Shown: positions 44,932-54,347, counted from the stretch's first letter. The stretch is 64,000 nt of DNA from Ulvibacter algarum (GCA_947488905.1 CANLBJ010000001.1:248001-312000), one strand, 5' to 3'. A program made the numbers and translations. The notes: generated from the letters alone by a model not told the origin.

Positions 44932-46224
44932 CTAATTTGATTTTTTTGTTAACTTCACTTTTTTTGAATAAAAATAATATACTACACTTACAAACACTAT
45001 TATAGTCATAAAGTAAGTAAGAGCAACACCTGTATAACCATAATTCTTAATGGCAAAATAACCAACAGAAAGCATACTCGTTAGGGCTATAAGATGCGCA
45101 TAAAAAAATGGAGCAGTTATCTCTAGAGACTTTAGAGCGATACTTATTGGTCTCACTAAAAACATAGCTAACTGAGCCAAGGTAAAAAGTGTGATTAATA
45201 ATAAGCCATTGCCATATTTAACTTCATATAAAAAATTATAGAAAAATATTGCAAATAGAAATACTATTGCCATAAGCAAAAGAACATAAACTGTGTTTTT
45301 AGCATACAAGCTTTTAACAAGTGTTCTAACGGTTTGATCAGAATTTTCATTTATTTTTTTTGAAAAATATGGTGTGTAATAATTCTCAATAGAAATGATA
45401 AAGATATTGACCATTCCTAGAATATTGTGTGATGTTTTAACTTTACTTATTCCAAAATCACTCACCATTAATTCTTTAGAAAAAATATACAATCCTTGAC
45501 TGTAACCCCAATAAGCAATACCTCCTATTATAATCCATTTAGAATAACTATAGTGCTTACCTAAAACTTCTTTAACAAAATTAGTATGCTTAATAGCTTG
45601 TAATGACTTAAAAGTAAACACTCCTTTTATGACTAATACCATCCCTAAATAACCAACAGCAATAGCGTATGCAATACCATATACCAAAACAATGATGTTT
45701 AAACTGAGTTGATCTTGATAAAGGTAAACGCCTATAAAAAAAACTATATTAAGTAAAATAGATGAAATTATAGTATGGTATAGTTTTATTGAAAAACTTG
45801 CAAAAAAATATTTTTTTATGACGTCAAATGATGACATTAAAAAAGGAATACTAAATACATAAATATAGGAGATTGATATGTTTTGCTCTTTTAAGAAAAG
45901 ATAACACGCAAGTGCTAATATTGCACTAACAATTAAGTTGGTACAGAGTAACAAAGACACATATGATTCTTTTTTATTACTCCAATATTTATTTAAAAGC
46001 ACTAATGAAGGCGCAGATAGTAAAAATGTGCAAAAAATAAATATAAAAAATATGTAGCTCTGAAAAATCACAAAGGCACTAAATACCTCAACATTAGCAA
46101 TTTTTGACAATAAAAAAATAGAAGCAAAATTAAAAAGAGAAAAAAAAGCTTGATCATATAACATCAAGAAGCGGTTCTCCTTGAGCAATTGTAGCTTTGT
46201 TAAATGACTTTTTTTTATTGACAT
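44932..46224 (-). CDS. Wzx-like oligosaccharide flippase
   Basis: 430 residues, about twelve membrane spans, with the MATE/MOP-type pattern of polysaccharide exporters and few charged residues within spans. It would flip undecaprenyl-linked repeat units to the periplasm. Identification rests on topology, length and position between Wzz-like and pyruvyl transferase genes rather than on a strong motif. Confidence 0.78.
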   Translation of the reverse strand: MSIKKSHLTKLQLLKENRFLMLYDQAFFSLFNFASIFLLSKIANVEVFSAFVIFQSYIFFIFIFCTFLLSAPSLVLLNKYWSNKKESYVSLLLCTNLIVSAILALACYLFLKEQNISISYIYVFSIPFLMSSFDVIKKYFFASFSIKLYHTIISSILLNIVFFIGVYLYQDQLSLNIIVLVYGIAYAIAVGYLGMVLVIKGVFTFKSLQAIKHTNFVKEVLGKHYSYSKWIIIGGIAYWGYSQGLYIFSKELMVSDFGISKVKTSHNILGMVNIFIISIENYYTPYFSKKINENSDQTVRTLVKSLYAKNTVYVLLLMAIVFLFAIFFYNFLYEVKYGNGLLLITLFTLAQLAMFLVRPISIALKSLEITAPFFYAHLIALTSMLSVGYFAIKNYGYTGVALTYFMTIIVFVSVVYYFYSKKVKLTKKSN

Positions 46225-46268
46225 ACTGTTATTTCAACAAACTACGAGTTAGTGGTGATACTTTACGC

Positions 46269-47237
46269 TTATTTATTAGTTTTCATTATAGCGACTCTCT
46301 TGTAAAGGTCCTTAAGCCAAGAAAATATAATAAACAAAACTACTAGTAGCAATGGTAGCAATATGTGCATACTATCTATTAAAGTCATTCTATAGCTCAA
46401 TGCTTTATTATTTATAACATATACAACATCATCCGTTTTTAAAAGACTGGTCTTTAAAAATGATATCCTATCAAGTAATTTACGCTTCTCCTCTAATAAG
46501 AAATGTAAATTGGTTGTTTCTTTACTTTCAAATGTAAATTGAGCTCCACTAACTCCAGGAAGAGAATCTTTATAACTAAAAAATACAGCGTCAATTCCGT
46601 CAATACTTTTTTGATGACTTTTTATCTGTGTCTTTATCTCTTCAATACCAATTACTTTAGCTTTTTGAAAATAAGAATTATCATTTAAATAATTTAAAAT
46701 CCCATCAAATACTTTACTTGTTGCGAGGGTATTAAATTCTAAAGTAACTCTATGATATTGATACTCATTAATAAAAGCCTCAGAAAGCAATAAATCTTCT
46801 TGAAAATCTGCCTCAGATAAATATTGTTCTAATACCCTACCGTCATCATCTGTACTTGCTATTAAATCTACAATGCTAATAATAGGTTCTATCTCTACAT
46901 CAGTGATTGTCGCATTGTCTATGTCAAAACCATATTTTTCTCTAAACCAAGACTCCCTTTCATTTGCTTTTAATTTTTCTAAAGCATCATAAACATAATT
47001 TGAACTTTCAAAATTGTTTTGAATAATTAAAACTGATTGATAGCCACCACCATAATTTTTCTTTAAAAAAAATCCACCTCCAATTCCTAAAACTAAAAGT
47101 AACAATATTATTAACCAGTTTCTCAAGACAAATTGTACACAGTCAAAAAGCCTTACTAAAAAACTGCGCCATAAATCACCCAATTTTTTAAATAACATCC
47201 CTAAATCAATCTCATCATTTGTATGTTGCTGTTCCAT
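46269..47237 (-). CDS. Wzz-like chain-length determinant protein
   Basis: 322 residues with two membrane spans, one near residues 40-57 (NWLIILLLLVLGIGGGFFL) and one near 290-308 (LLPLLLVVLFIIFSW). A periplasmic, partly coiled-coil domain lies between them. This topology is typical of Wzz/polysaccharide co-polymerases that set chain length. The cytoplasmic tyrosine kinase domain found in fused types is absent. It begins eight bases after rfbD. Confidence 0.75.
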   Translation of the reverse strand: MEQQHTNDEIDLGMLFKKLGDLWRSFLVRLFDCVQFVLRNWLIILLLLVLGIGGGFFLKKNYGGGYQSVLIIQNNFESSNYVYDALEKLKANERESWFREKYGFDIDNATITDVEIEPIISIVDLIASTDDDGRVLEQYLSEADFQEDLLLSEAFINEYQYHRVTLEFNTLATSKVFDGILNYLNDNSYFQKAKVIGIEEIKTQIKSHQKSIDGIDAVFFSYKDSLPGVSGAQFTFESKETTNLHFLLEEKRKLLDRISFLKTSLLKTDDVVYVINNKALSYRMTLIDSMHILLPLLLVVLFIIFSWLKDLYKRVAIMKTNK

Positions 47238-47245
47238 ATATTAAT

Positions 47246-48100
47246 CTATCCTAAAGTGGTTATTAGTTGTTGTAAGCTGTCTTTCCAGTCTGGGGCACTC
47301 TTTCCTAGCAATTGATCTATTTTTGACGTAGAAAGCACGCTATATGCTGGTCGTTTGGCAAAAGTAGGATAATGGTCGGTTTTAGCAAGTTTTGTATTGC
47401 TTAAAAGTGGTGATGCCTTAAATATTTCCGAAGCAAAGTCATACCAAGTGCCTTCTCCCATATTGCTGTAATGATATATCCCGTACTTTTTTTCTTCTGT
47501 AACGATAAGACTCCAGATAACTTGGGCCAAATCATTTGCATTTGTAGGTGTTCCCACTTGCTCTGTGGTAATTGTCAACGCTTTACCTGCGGCAGCAAAA
47601 TTAAGCATAGAGTTTAAAAAATTATGCCCGTATTGAGAGTATAACCAAGACGTGCGCAAAATAAAAAACCGATCTGTCGTTTTTGTAAGCAATGCTTCTC
47701 CTTTAAGCTTTGACGAGCCATACACGTTAATTGGGTTTGTAGCATCTGTCTCTACGTATGGATCTTCTTTAGTTCCATCAAAAACATAATCTGTTGATAT
47801 CTGGATAAAAGTCCCTCCTTGTTTTTTACAAGCTTCTGCAAGATTCTTCACCCCTTCTGCATTTATTAAGAATGCTTGTTCTTGATCACTTTCTGCTTTC
47901 TCCACATTAGTATATGCTGCAGTATTTACAACATAGTCATACGCGTTGTTTCTGAAATGTGCCTCAATCGCTTCCGCATCTGCTATGTCAAGATCTGCTC
48001 TAGAAAAATAGTTTACCACATACTTCTCGCCAATAGGTGCTGCATATTTTATACATCTACCCAATTGCCCATTTGCTCCTGTGATTAAAATCTTTTTCAT
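47246..48100 (-). CDS. rfbD: dTDP-4-dehydrorhamnose reductase
   Basis: 284 residues from the ATG at 48100, which puts KKILITGANGQLG at the N-terminus; an upstream in-frame ATG at 48139 overlaps rfbC and is unlikely. INTAAYTNVEKAE, STDYVFDGTK, YGSSKLKGE and TSWLYSQYG are conserved. It makes dTDP-L-rhamnose, the last step of the pathway. One base separates it from rfbC. The rfbA and rfbB genes for the first two steps are not in this window. Confidence 0.95.
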   Translation of the reverse strand: MKKILITGANGQLGRCIKYAAPIGEKYVVNYFSRADLDIADAEAIEAHFRNNAYDYVVNTAAYTNVEKAESDQEQAFLINAEGVKNLAEACKKQGGTFIQISTDYVFDGTKEDPYVETDATNPINVYGSSKLKGEALLTKTTDRFFILRTSWLYSQYGHNFLNSMLNFAAAGKALTITTEQVGTPTNANDLAQVIWSLIVTEEKKYGIYHYSNMGEGTWYDFASEIFKASPLLSNTKLAKTDHYPTFAKRPAYSVLSTSKIDQLLGKSAPDWKDSLQQLITTLG

Positions 48101-48101
48101 A

Positions 48102-48650
48102 TTACTCCTGCATGGCTTTCTCAAAACTAGGAAGCTCAATATCTTTTGCAGATACTATTAATTGTTCTTCAGGAAGATGCCAATCTAAATTTAAGGTTGC
48201 GTCATTATAAATGATTCCTCCTTCAGATTCTTTATTATAAAGGTTATCACATTTGTAAGCAAAAACAGAAGTTTCTGAAAGTGTAATAAACCCATGGGCA
48301 AAACCTCTTGGTACAAATAATTGTTTGTGATTTACATCATCAAGAATGATAGAAAAATGTTGTCCAAAAGTGGGCGAATCTTTTCTAATATCAACCACAA
48401 TATCTTTCACTTTTCCACTCACAACTCGCACTAATTTTGCTTGAGAAAAGTCTCCTTTTTGATAGTGTAATCCTCTTAAAACTCCTCTCGTACTCATGGA
48501 CTGATTGTCTTGTACAAAGTCTGTAAAAAGCCCCGTGATTTTATTAAAATTCTTCTTATTAAACGTTTCAATAAAGACCCCTCGTTCATCTTCAAAAACA
48601 GATGGCTCGAGAATAAAACAGTCTTTTAATGGGGTAGGGGTTAATGTCAT
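48102..48650 (-). CDS. rfbC: dTDP-4-dehydrorhamnose 3,5-epimerase
   Basis: 182 residues. FIETFNKKNF, FVQDNQSMSTRGVLRGLHYQ (split here into its usual two blocks), KLVRVVSGKVKDIVVDIR and PRGFAHGF are the family's active-site and fold segments, including the catalytic His in RGLHYQ. It is the first gene of the polysaccharide cluster, with a good promoter about 75-100 bases upstream. Confidence 0.95.
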   Translation of the reverse strand: MTLTPTPLKDCFILEPSVFEDERGVFIETFNKKNFNKITGLFTDFVQDNQSMSTRGVLRGLHYQKGDFSQAKLVRVVSGKVKDIVVDIRKDSPTFGQHFSIILDDVNHKQLFVPRGFAHGFITLSETSVFAYKCDNLYNKESEGGIIYNDATLNLDWHLPEEQLIVSAKDIELPSFEKAMQE

Positions 48651-48723
48651 TTTTGTTTAGTTTTCTCTTCAGGTATTTACCGCCTATTTATTGATATTCT
48701 TGTTAAATATGTTTGTTTAAGAT

Positions 48724-48753
48724 CAAATTTATTGTCTAATCTTTAAAAACAAA
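48724..48753 (-). promoter_or_regulatory. Promoter of the polysaccharide cluster
   Basis: On the minus strand TTTG (48753-48750) and TAAATTTG (48731-48724) are separated by 18 bases, a full Bacteroidota promoter. No terminator is obvious between here and 30.3 kb, so much of the cluster may be one transcript. Confidence 0.65.
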
Positions 48754-48834
48754 GTATCATACTAATATTGAACAAAAATCTAATTGGGTCGCCTAAAATC
48801 GATGCTTTGTTGTTTGTCAAAAAATATTTTTAGA

Positions 48835-50526
48835 TTAGTCTAATATAGTTTTTAACATTTTTTCGGTGATTAAATAGGTTGGTTTCACTCCTGTAGTTCC
48901 TAATCCACCAGAAGCTAAAGTACTTCCTGTTTCTAATGGATTATCACTCGCATAATATGCGTATAAAACTTTAACTTTTCGCTTTATGCTATTTCTTATT
49001 TTTGAGGCTGCTTGTATTGCTTTTTGGTAATGCGCCCCTTCCATTTCTAGTCCAATTACATCCCAAGTAGAGGTGTTAAAAAACTTTAAAATATCTCTGT
49101 TTTGTAGTGATGTTCCCATCACAGAAATCATCGCTCCCGTACACACTTTTACATCGTCATCTGCAAACATAGATTTCTTTAATTTATTCTTAAAAGGATA
49201 GTTGTCTGCAGTCCCTTCAAAAATGTGTGCATTAGGTATCATTATGTCTCCTTTTCCTCCTTCAAGAATTCCTGCTTTTCCCATTATACAAATAGAATCT
49301 ACATTCATATAATGTGCTTTTTTATGCTTCATGAAAGGTTTTAAAAGTTCATCCATGGTTTCATAAGCTTGCTCACCAAAAGCATAATCCATCACCACAA
49401 TAACTGGTTTTTCTTCTTCTGGTATTTCAGCAACAGAAACATAACACTCTGCAGGTAATTGTGCAGTATCAAAAATTTGAACGTCTATGTTTGTACCACT
49501 TTCATCTTTTAAAAACGTCATCCCTCCAGCTAATGCTGCTTTTGTCACCTTCTGTCTTAAAGATTTATTATCACTACTACTTAGTGCCTCATAAATCTGC
49601 ATATGCGATTTTTTCTTTAACTCAGTTTTTAGCGCAACGGGAGTAAAAAGTGTATTCATTACACTGTGCATATTTGCACTAATAATGTGTAGCGGTCTTT
49701 CTAAGAGCCCTTTTTCATCTAACACTTGCTTTATACGTGTTGCCCATCGTTCTCCATGTATATGGTGTCCTAGTCGCTCTCTTAATACAGGGCTAAATGT
49801 TATTACACGCTTATCATCATTAAGCACCTCATCTATAGCTAGTTTTCCTAAATAATAAATAATATTTAAAAAACGATTACTATCATTAGGCAAAGCAAAA
49901 CTTGCGTATACTGAAGAAACTTCTTCAAAAGTTCTACCTAAAAAATTAGCCGTATGGGTTAGTGCAACTTCACGTTCTTGCTGCGTTAAGTCTTCTTTTT
50001 TAAGTGCCGCTTCTTCAAGTTTTGTCCAGTCGCGAATTAATGTACCTTTTTCACTAACCACCACACGCTTCATTATTTTGTGTGATTCTATATATAGAAA
50101 AGTAAGGTGGGTGAGTATGTCATAAATTTCAGATCGCCCACGGGTAATCTCAATATTCATTTGTTCTTCGTCTATACGGTAGCAATTACGACGCCTTTTT
50201 GGCGGCACAATAGGAGTAAAGTGGCTTTTACCATAACCCTCATCACTGGTAAGGTTAATGTAGCGACATTCTTCAATACCGTATGGTAAACGATCTATAA
50301 CGTATAATAAACCTTGCAGTTCAATTTTATCGTCGGCAATAGAGCCGTATATCTCTGGGCGCAGTGTTAAAAGAGATTCTCTTAAAGACTCTCCACTAAC
50401 TCCCATAGGTTTATAAAACCCACGATTAAATAGGTGTCGCATGGTAATATAAAGGCGCTCAATGGCGCCGCTGCTCTCTTGAGCTCTTGTTCTGTGGTGT
50501 GATTTTCCTTCTGTCATATGTTGCAA
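48835..50526 (-). CDS. Conserved protein with nucleoside-phosphorylase-like C-terminal half
   Basis: 563 residues, soluble, no signal peptide. The C-terminal half contains MGKAGILEGGKGDIMIP, TGAMISVMGT and GLEMEGAHYQKAIQ. The last recalls the D/E-MEG catalytic segment of purine nucleoside phosphorylase/MTA nucleosidase enzymes, and the first recalls their G-x-KGD phosphate or base loops. The N-terminal half is not recognisable to me beyond being helical. It resembles uncharacterised proteins widespread in Bacteroidota. An enzymatic role in nucleoside or nucleotide breakdown is inference only. Confidence 0.7.
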   Translation of the reverse strand: MQHMTEGKSHHRTRAQESSGAIERLYITMRHLFNRGFYKPMGVSGESLRESLLTLRPEIYGSIADDKIELQGLLYVIDRLPYGIEECRYINLTSDEGYGKSHFTPIVPPKRRRNCYRIDEEQMNIEITRGRSEIYDILTHLTFLYIESHKIMKRVVVSEKGTLIRDWTKLEEAALKKEDLTQQEREVALTHTANFLGRTFEEVSSVYASFALPNDSNRFLNIIYYLGKLAIDEVLNDDKRVITFSPVLRERLGHHIHGERWATRIKQVLDEKGLLERPLHIISANMHSVMNTLFTPVALKTELKKKSHMQIYEALSSSDNKSLRQKVTKAALAGGMTFLKDESGTNIDVQIFDTAQLPAECYVSVAEIPEEEKPVIVVMDYAFGEQAYETMDELLKPFMKHKKAHYMNVDSICIMGKAGILEGGKGDIMIPNAHIFEGTADNYPFKNKLKKSMFADDDVKVCTGAMISVMGTSLQNRDILKFFNTSTWDVIGLEMEGAHYQKAIQAASKIRNSIKRKVKVLYAYYASDNPLETGSTLASGGLGTTGVKPTYLITEKMLKTILD

Positions 50527-50577
50527 AGATACGATTAATCGATATCCTTTAATAAATTGTTTGGGTCTTGTCTAGTG

Positions 50578-50820
50578 TCATAAAGAGAAGTAATTGTCTA
50601 TGGTGTAGAACAATGTAGTTTGCTTTGTTAAAACACTCCTATAAAAACCTGGAAATCCATCTATCTTAGGGCTACTTTCAGGAAATTGATTTAACTGTTT
50701 CATTTTCTCATCTAGCTTTAAGGTAAATTCTTTTCGAATTAAATGCCCATATTTATGGAGAATCATAGTTGAAATCTGCTCATATTGAGAGGCTGCTTTA
50801 TCAGAAAAATTGATTTTCAA
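50578..50820 (-). pseudogene. ParE/RelE-like toxin, frameshifted at C-terminus
   Basis: 80 residues in the open frame: NFSDKAASQYEQISTMIL, KMKQLNQFPESSPK, and ends FYTIDNYFSL then TGA. In ParE proteins this point is followed by a DTRQDP-type tail. That tail is present here but in another frame: SLYDTRQDPNNLLKDID ending at TAA (50537-50535). A one-base change has cut off about 14 residues. The toxin may be inactive, or the change may be a sequencing error. The start overlaps the antitoxin gene by four bases, the classic coupled arrangement. Confidence 0.72.
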
Positions 50821-51041
50821 TGGTCTAATTTTTTCTTCAATTCATCCCAAGAAATTACTTTTCCTTCCTTTATTTGTTGAATCCCCAGCTCAATATCTGC
50901 CTTTTGAGCTTCGGTTAAAACCTCAAAAGCATCTTCAATTTGTTCTTCTTCAAGCAATAAGCCTATTCTGGCCAATAATGCTTCGTCTTCTGTCTCTAAA
51001 ATAGCCTTAGCATACTTTATTTTCTCTTCGTGCACATTCAT
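50817..51041 (-). CDS. Antitoxin of ParE-type toxin-antitoxin pair
   Basis: 74 residues, acidic and helical (ILETEDEALLARIGLLLEEEQ, then TEAQKADIELGIQQIKEGKVISWDELKKKL). The C-terminal segment is typical of antitoxins that accompany ParE/RelE proteins in Bacteroidota. It precedes and overlaps the toxin gene by four bases. It should neutralise the toxin by direct binding and repress the operon, as in the family generally. Confidence 0.8.
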   Translation of the reverse strand: MNVHEEKIKYAKAILETEDEALLARIGLLLEEEQIEDAFEVLTEAQKADIELGIQQIKEGKVISWDELKKKLDH

Positions 51042-51079
51042 AACACTCTGTTTTTAGTAAAGATAGAGAAATTATCGCT

Positions 51080-52567
51080 TTATTTTACAATCATCTTATC
51101 TGCAATCTTACGATCATTAGATAGCCTAGGCACTTTATTTTGCCCACCTAATTTGCCTTGTGATTTCATGTATTTCTGAAATGCGCCAGGTTCTAAACTC
51201 GCTATTTTTAATGGCTGTAAGACTTTACCTTGTATCAAATCATAATAATAGCTGTTCTGTGTTTGCATAGACTGGTCTATAAAATCTGCTACAGCTTGCA
51301 AGTCTTTTGGGGCATCTTCAAATTCAACTAACCATTCGTGATAGGGGAGTTCTTCGCTTACTGCTAGTTGTGGCGCTACTGTAAATTCTGAAATACTAAA
51401 ACCAAAAGCATCCATAGCTTCTTTCATAGCTTGCTCTACTTCTTTACCAATCACGTGCTCTCCAAATGCCGAAATAAAATGTTTTATACGACCAGAAACT
51501 ACTAATCTATAGGGCTTAGTAGATGTAAACATCACGGTGTCGCCTATGTTATAACACCACAAACCAGCGTTAGAGGTTATTAGCAAGACATAATTAACAC
51601 CTATTTCTACTTCACCAATGGTTAATCGTTTTGGCGTTTCAGAAAAGAAATCATCTGCTTTTACAAACTCGTAAAACATGCCGCTATCTAACTGTAATAA
51701 TAATCCTTTCTCTGTCTGCGAATCTTGAAAGGCAAAGAAGCCTTCACTAGCCGGAAACAACTCAATGCTATCTACCTTACGACCTATGAGCGCCTCAAAT
51801 TTTGCGCGATACGGTTCATAATTTACTCCACCATAGATAAACAGGTTAAAGTTCTTAAAAAGGTCTCCTACTTTTTTATCTGTAGCTGTTTGTAATCGTT
51901 CAAAGTACATTTGCACCCAAGATGGTATCCCGCTTATCACGGTCATGTCTTCTCCCTTGGTTTCTTCTACAATAGCATCTACTTTAGTCTCCCAGTCTTC
52001 TATACAATTTGTCGCCAAGCTAGGCATCCTATTTTTCTGAAGATAACTAGGCACATAATGCGCAACGATACCAGAAAGTCTACCTAACCCAATGCCGTTT
52101 TTCTCTGTCATTTCTGGGCTTCCTTGCAAGAAAATCATCTTCCCGTCTACAAAATCTGCTTTTCCTGTTTCATGAATGTAACAGAGTATTGCATTTCTAG
52201 CAGCTTTTATGTGTGTAGGCATAGACTCTTTTGTGAGCGGAATATACTTTGCACCACTTGTAGTACCACTTGTTTTTGCAAAATAAAGTGGTTTTCCCGG
52301 CCATAGTATATCTTCTTTACCCGCCACTACTTGATCTACATAAGATCGAAGCTGCTCGTAATCACGAATGGGTACCTGCTTCACAAAATCTGAGTGGGTC
52401 TTTATTTGAGAAAAGTGATGGTCTTGCCCAAATTGTGTGTTCTCGGCACTTTTCAGCAATGATAAAAACACCGCTTGTTGCGTTTCTACAGGATGATCCA
52501 TCCATTTCTTCATTTTGCGGACAACAATGCCGGCAAATATTTTTGCACCAAAAGATTTAATAGACAT
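51080..52567 (-). CDS. GH3 auxin-responsive promoter family protein (acyl-adenylating)
   Basis: 495 residues. TSGTTSGAKYIPLT is the ATP loop of the adenylate-forming superfamily. LFPASEGFFAFQD and YLIGDTVMFTS-type (CYNIGDTVMFTS) blocks, and SGRIKHFISAFGEHV, place it in the GH3 group. Plant GH3 enzymes join amino acids to hormones; bacterial members have no settled substrate. It is monocistronic, with REP-like arms upstream. Confidence 0.85.
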   Translation of the reverse strand: MSIKSFGAKIFAGIVVRKMKKWMDHPVETQQAVFLSLLKSAENTQFGQDHHFSQIKTHSDFVKQVPIRDYEQLRSYVDQVVAGKEDILWPGKPLYFAKTSGTTSGAKYIPLTKESMPTHIKAARNAILCYIHETGKADFVDGKMIFLQGSPEMTEKNGIGLGRLSGIVAHYVPSYLQKNRMPSLATNCIEDWETKVDAIVEETKGEDMTVISGIPSWVQMYFERLQTATDKKVGDLFKNFNLFIYGGVNYEPYRAKFEALIGRKVDSIELFPASEGFFAFQDSQTEKGLLLQLDSGMFYEFVKADDFFSETPKRLTIGEVEIGVNYVLLITSNAGLWCYNIGDTVMFTSTKPYRLVVSGRIKHFISAFGEHVIGKEVEQAMKEAMDAFGFSISEFTVAPQLAVSEELPYHEWLVEFEDAPKDLQAVADFIDQSMQTQNSYYYDLIQGKVLQPLKIASLEPGAFQKYMKSQGKLGGQNKVPRLSNDRKIADKMIVK

Positions 52568-52597
52568 TTTATAGTTTTGTTATTTATTTAAGCCAAA

Positions 52598-52727
52598 TGT
52601 CACACTGAGCGCAGTCGAAGTGCTTATAAAAGCCTTGGTTTTAACACTAGTGCGAAAATTTAATTTATATGCAGCAGTCGTTGTAAATTATGATGTTTGT
52701 TGGTCTTCGACTGCGCTCAGACTGACA
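52598..52727. repeat. REP-like inverted repeat pair
   Basis: Left arm TGTCACACTGAGCGCAGTCG (continuing AAG, 52598-52620) and right arm CTTCGACTGCGCTCAGACTG (continuing ACA, 52705-52727) are inverted copies matching at 21 of 23 positions around an 84-base AT-rich spacer. It lies between GH3 and M23 genes and has no ORF of its own. Confidence 0.8.
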
Positions 52728-52754
52728 TTACCATTTTATAATAAAATGTGTGAT

Positions 52755-53621
52755 TTACTCAAAATCAATAAAATTAGTAGGGTCCATAGGCACGCCATCC
52801 ATCCATAACTCAAAATGTAAATGAGGCCCTGTGCTTAATTCTCCTGTGTTTCCTGCAATGGCAATTACCTCACCCGCTTTTACAAGATCTCCTTGTGTTT
52901 TTAACAAAGAAGCGTTGTGTTTATAGGCGCTAATAAAATTGTTTGCGTGTTTTAACAGTATCACATATCCTGTATCTGCAGACCATTCTGCAAATATAAC
53001 AGTACCGTCTGCCGCAGCTTTTATAGGTGCATCTTTTACCGTCACGACATCTACTGCATAATGCTTTTCTTCTGGTTTAAAACCTTCAGAGATGACTCCT
53101 TTTACGGGAGTAGAAAAAGCAATGTTTGCCACCGTAAGATCTGTCAAGGGGTTGTATTTATCTTCTTGATCTACCTTATCACGCAATGCAAGATCTCGCT
53201 GCGAAGCATTTAAGTCTACATCACTTGCTTCTAACTTTGCAGCTTCTACAATACTGTCTTTGTTAAACATCACTGTTTTTACATCGCCAGAAAGTACTTT
53301 TCTTATAGAAGAAATATATTCTTTATTTATTGTTATTTCTTGACGTAAGGAGTCTGCTGTAAACTGTAATGAAGTCGCTTGCTTTTTTAAAGAAGTAGAA
53401 GAGTAGCCAGGTATGTACTCTCGTAAAGGAGTAAAGGCTATAATTATTGTGGTTATACCAATTAAAAATAACGCAGATAAAATGCTAAAAACAAACACAT
53501 TGAGGCGGTTTAACTTAAATGAAAACCGCTCTTCAAAGGTATTCTCATTAAGCACCACAAGCCGATAGGTGTGGAGTAATTTTTTTTTAATCTTTTTTCC
53601 TCTTTTTTCTTTTTCTGCCAT
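52755..53621 (-). CDS. M23 family peptidase
   Basis: 288 residues. A cytoplasmic basic N-terminus, one membrane span (FVFSILSALFLIGITTIII), a helical region, then a LytM/M23 domain with HYAVD (first zinc ligands) and GPHLHFELW (HxH). It is a periplasmic peptidoglycan endopeptidase or an activator of amidases. The catalytic residues look complete. It is divergent from tatA. Confidence 0.92.
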   Translation of the reverse strand: MAEKEKRGKKIKKKLLHTYRLVVLNENTFEERFSFKLNRLNVFVFSILSALFLIGITTIIIAFTPLREYIPGYSSTSLKKQATSLQFTADSLRQEITINKEYISSIRKVLSGDVKTVMFNKDSIVEAAKLEASDVDLNASQRDLALRDKVDQEDKYNPLTDLTVANIAFSTPVKGVISEGFKPEEKHYAVDVVTVKDAPIKAAADGTVIFAEWSADTGYVILLKHANNFISAYKHNASLLKTQGDLVKAGEVIAIAGNTGELSTGPHLHFELWMDGVPMDPTNFIDFE

Positions 53622-53703
53622 AAGTTACAAGACAAGGGCTGCCATCATTATTACACAAATATAATGCAATATCTATTGGGTTGCTAAACTCCTTCTTAAA
53701 ACG

Positions 53704-53732
53704 TTGTATGTACTAATTTCTTGTTACCTTTG
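53704..53732 (+). promoter_or_regulatory. tatA promoter
   Basis: TTG at 53704-53706 and TACCTTTG at 53725-53732 are separated by 18 bases, a good Bacteroidota promoter. The box ends 18 bases before the tatA ATG, which gives a very short leader. Confidence 0.65.
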
Positions 53733-53750
53733 CTAAATAATTATTCTATT

Positions 53751-53930
53751 ATGACAGCATTATTTATACCCCTAGCAATAGGACCGTGGCAAATAGCCCT
53801 TATCGTTTTAGCAGTTTTATTACTTTTTGGCGGTAAAAAAATACCAGAATTGATGCGCGGCCTAGGTAGCGGAATCAAAGAATTTAAAGATGCCTCAAAA
53901 GAAGAGGAAGAAGAGAAGAAGATAGACTAA
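53751..53930 (+). CDS. tatA: Twin-arginine translocase subunit TatA
   Basis: 59 residues from ATG 53751. A single N-terminal membrane helix ([17 protein letters not shown]) is followed by the hinge [20 protein letters not shown] amphipathic helix and an acidic-basic tail, the standard TatA layout. An upstream in-frame TTG at 53721 lies within the promoter and is rejected. TatC is not in this window. Confidence 0.93.
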   Translation: MTALFIPLAIGPWQIALIVLAVLLLFGGKKIPELMRGLGSGIKEFKDASKEEEEEKKID

Positions 53931-53961
53931 GTTCTTTCTTTTTTATTTCAGAAATTTTAAT

Positions 53962-54004
53962 AAAAAGACCCAATAGGCACATGTTGCTTATTGGGTCTTT
54001 TTTA
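53962..54004. terminator. Bidirectional terminator between tatA and cbpM
   Basis: AAAGACCCAATA pairs with TATTGGGTCTTT-type sequence (CTTATTGGGTCTTT), A-run before and T-run after. It serves the convergent tatA and cbpA-cbpM units. A near-copy lies at 55953-55995. Confidence 0.88.
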
Positions 54005-54053
54005 TTGATACGGCTTATTTGAAGAATGAAGTTATAAACTTTGTAATACTACA

Positions 54054-54347
54054 TTAATCTTCATATAGCCTGAGACGGTTTTGTACTGTTATAAGCTTAG
54101 ACTGTAGCGTGTCTATTTTATCTAATAAATTAAAAATGGTGTCAATACCTTCAATATTTATGTTTAGGTCTTGATGTATTCTAATTATTTTATCTATATC
54201 ACTAGCCTTTTCTTTCTGTAAAAAGTGGGTTTGTTCTATGGTTACAATTTCAATTAAGCCCATCTCATTTAGAGAGTCAAAAAAAGACATTTCAACTTTA
54301 TAATGGGTGCATAAATTGTTTAGTGGAATAAAGTTATCTAAACTCAT
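54054..54347 (-). CDS. cbpM: Chaperone modulator CbpM-like protein
   Basis: 97 residues with an N-terminal MerR-like helix-turn-helix (LNNLCTHYKVEMSFFDSL) and a C-terminal coiled coil (IFNLLDKIDTLQSKLITVQNRL). CbpM binds the J-domain of CbpA and inhibits it in E. coli. It overlaps cbpA by four bases, so the two are translationally coupled. Confidence 0.88.
   Translation of the reverse strand: MSLDNFIPLNNLCTHYKVEMSFFDSLNEMGLIEIVTIEQTHFLQKEKASDIDKIIRIHQDLNINIEGIDTIFNLLDKIDTLQSKLITVQNRLRLYED

Noticed and set aside
50578-51041. The toxin-antitoxin pair as part of the cassette-like array
   Set aside because: No core-site inverted repeats or attC-like element flank it, and it lies 5 kb from the array.
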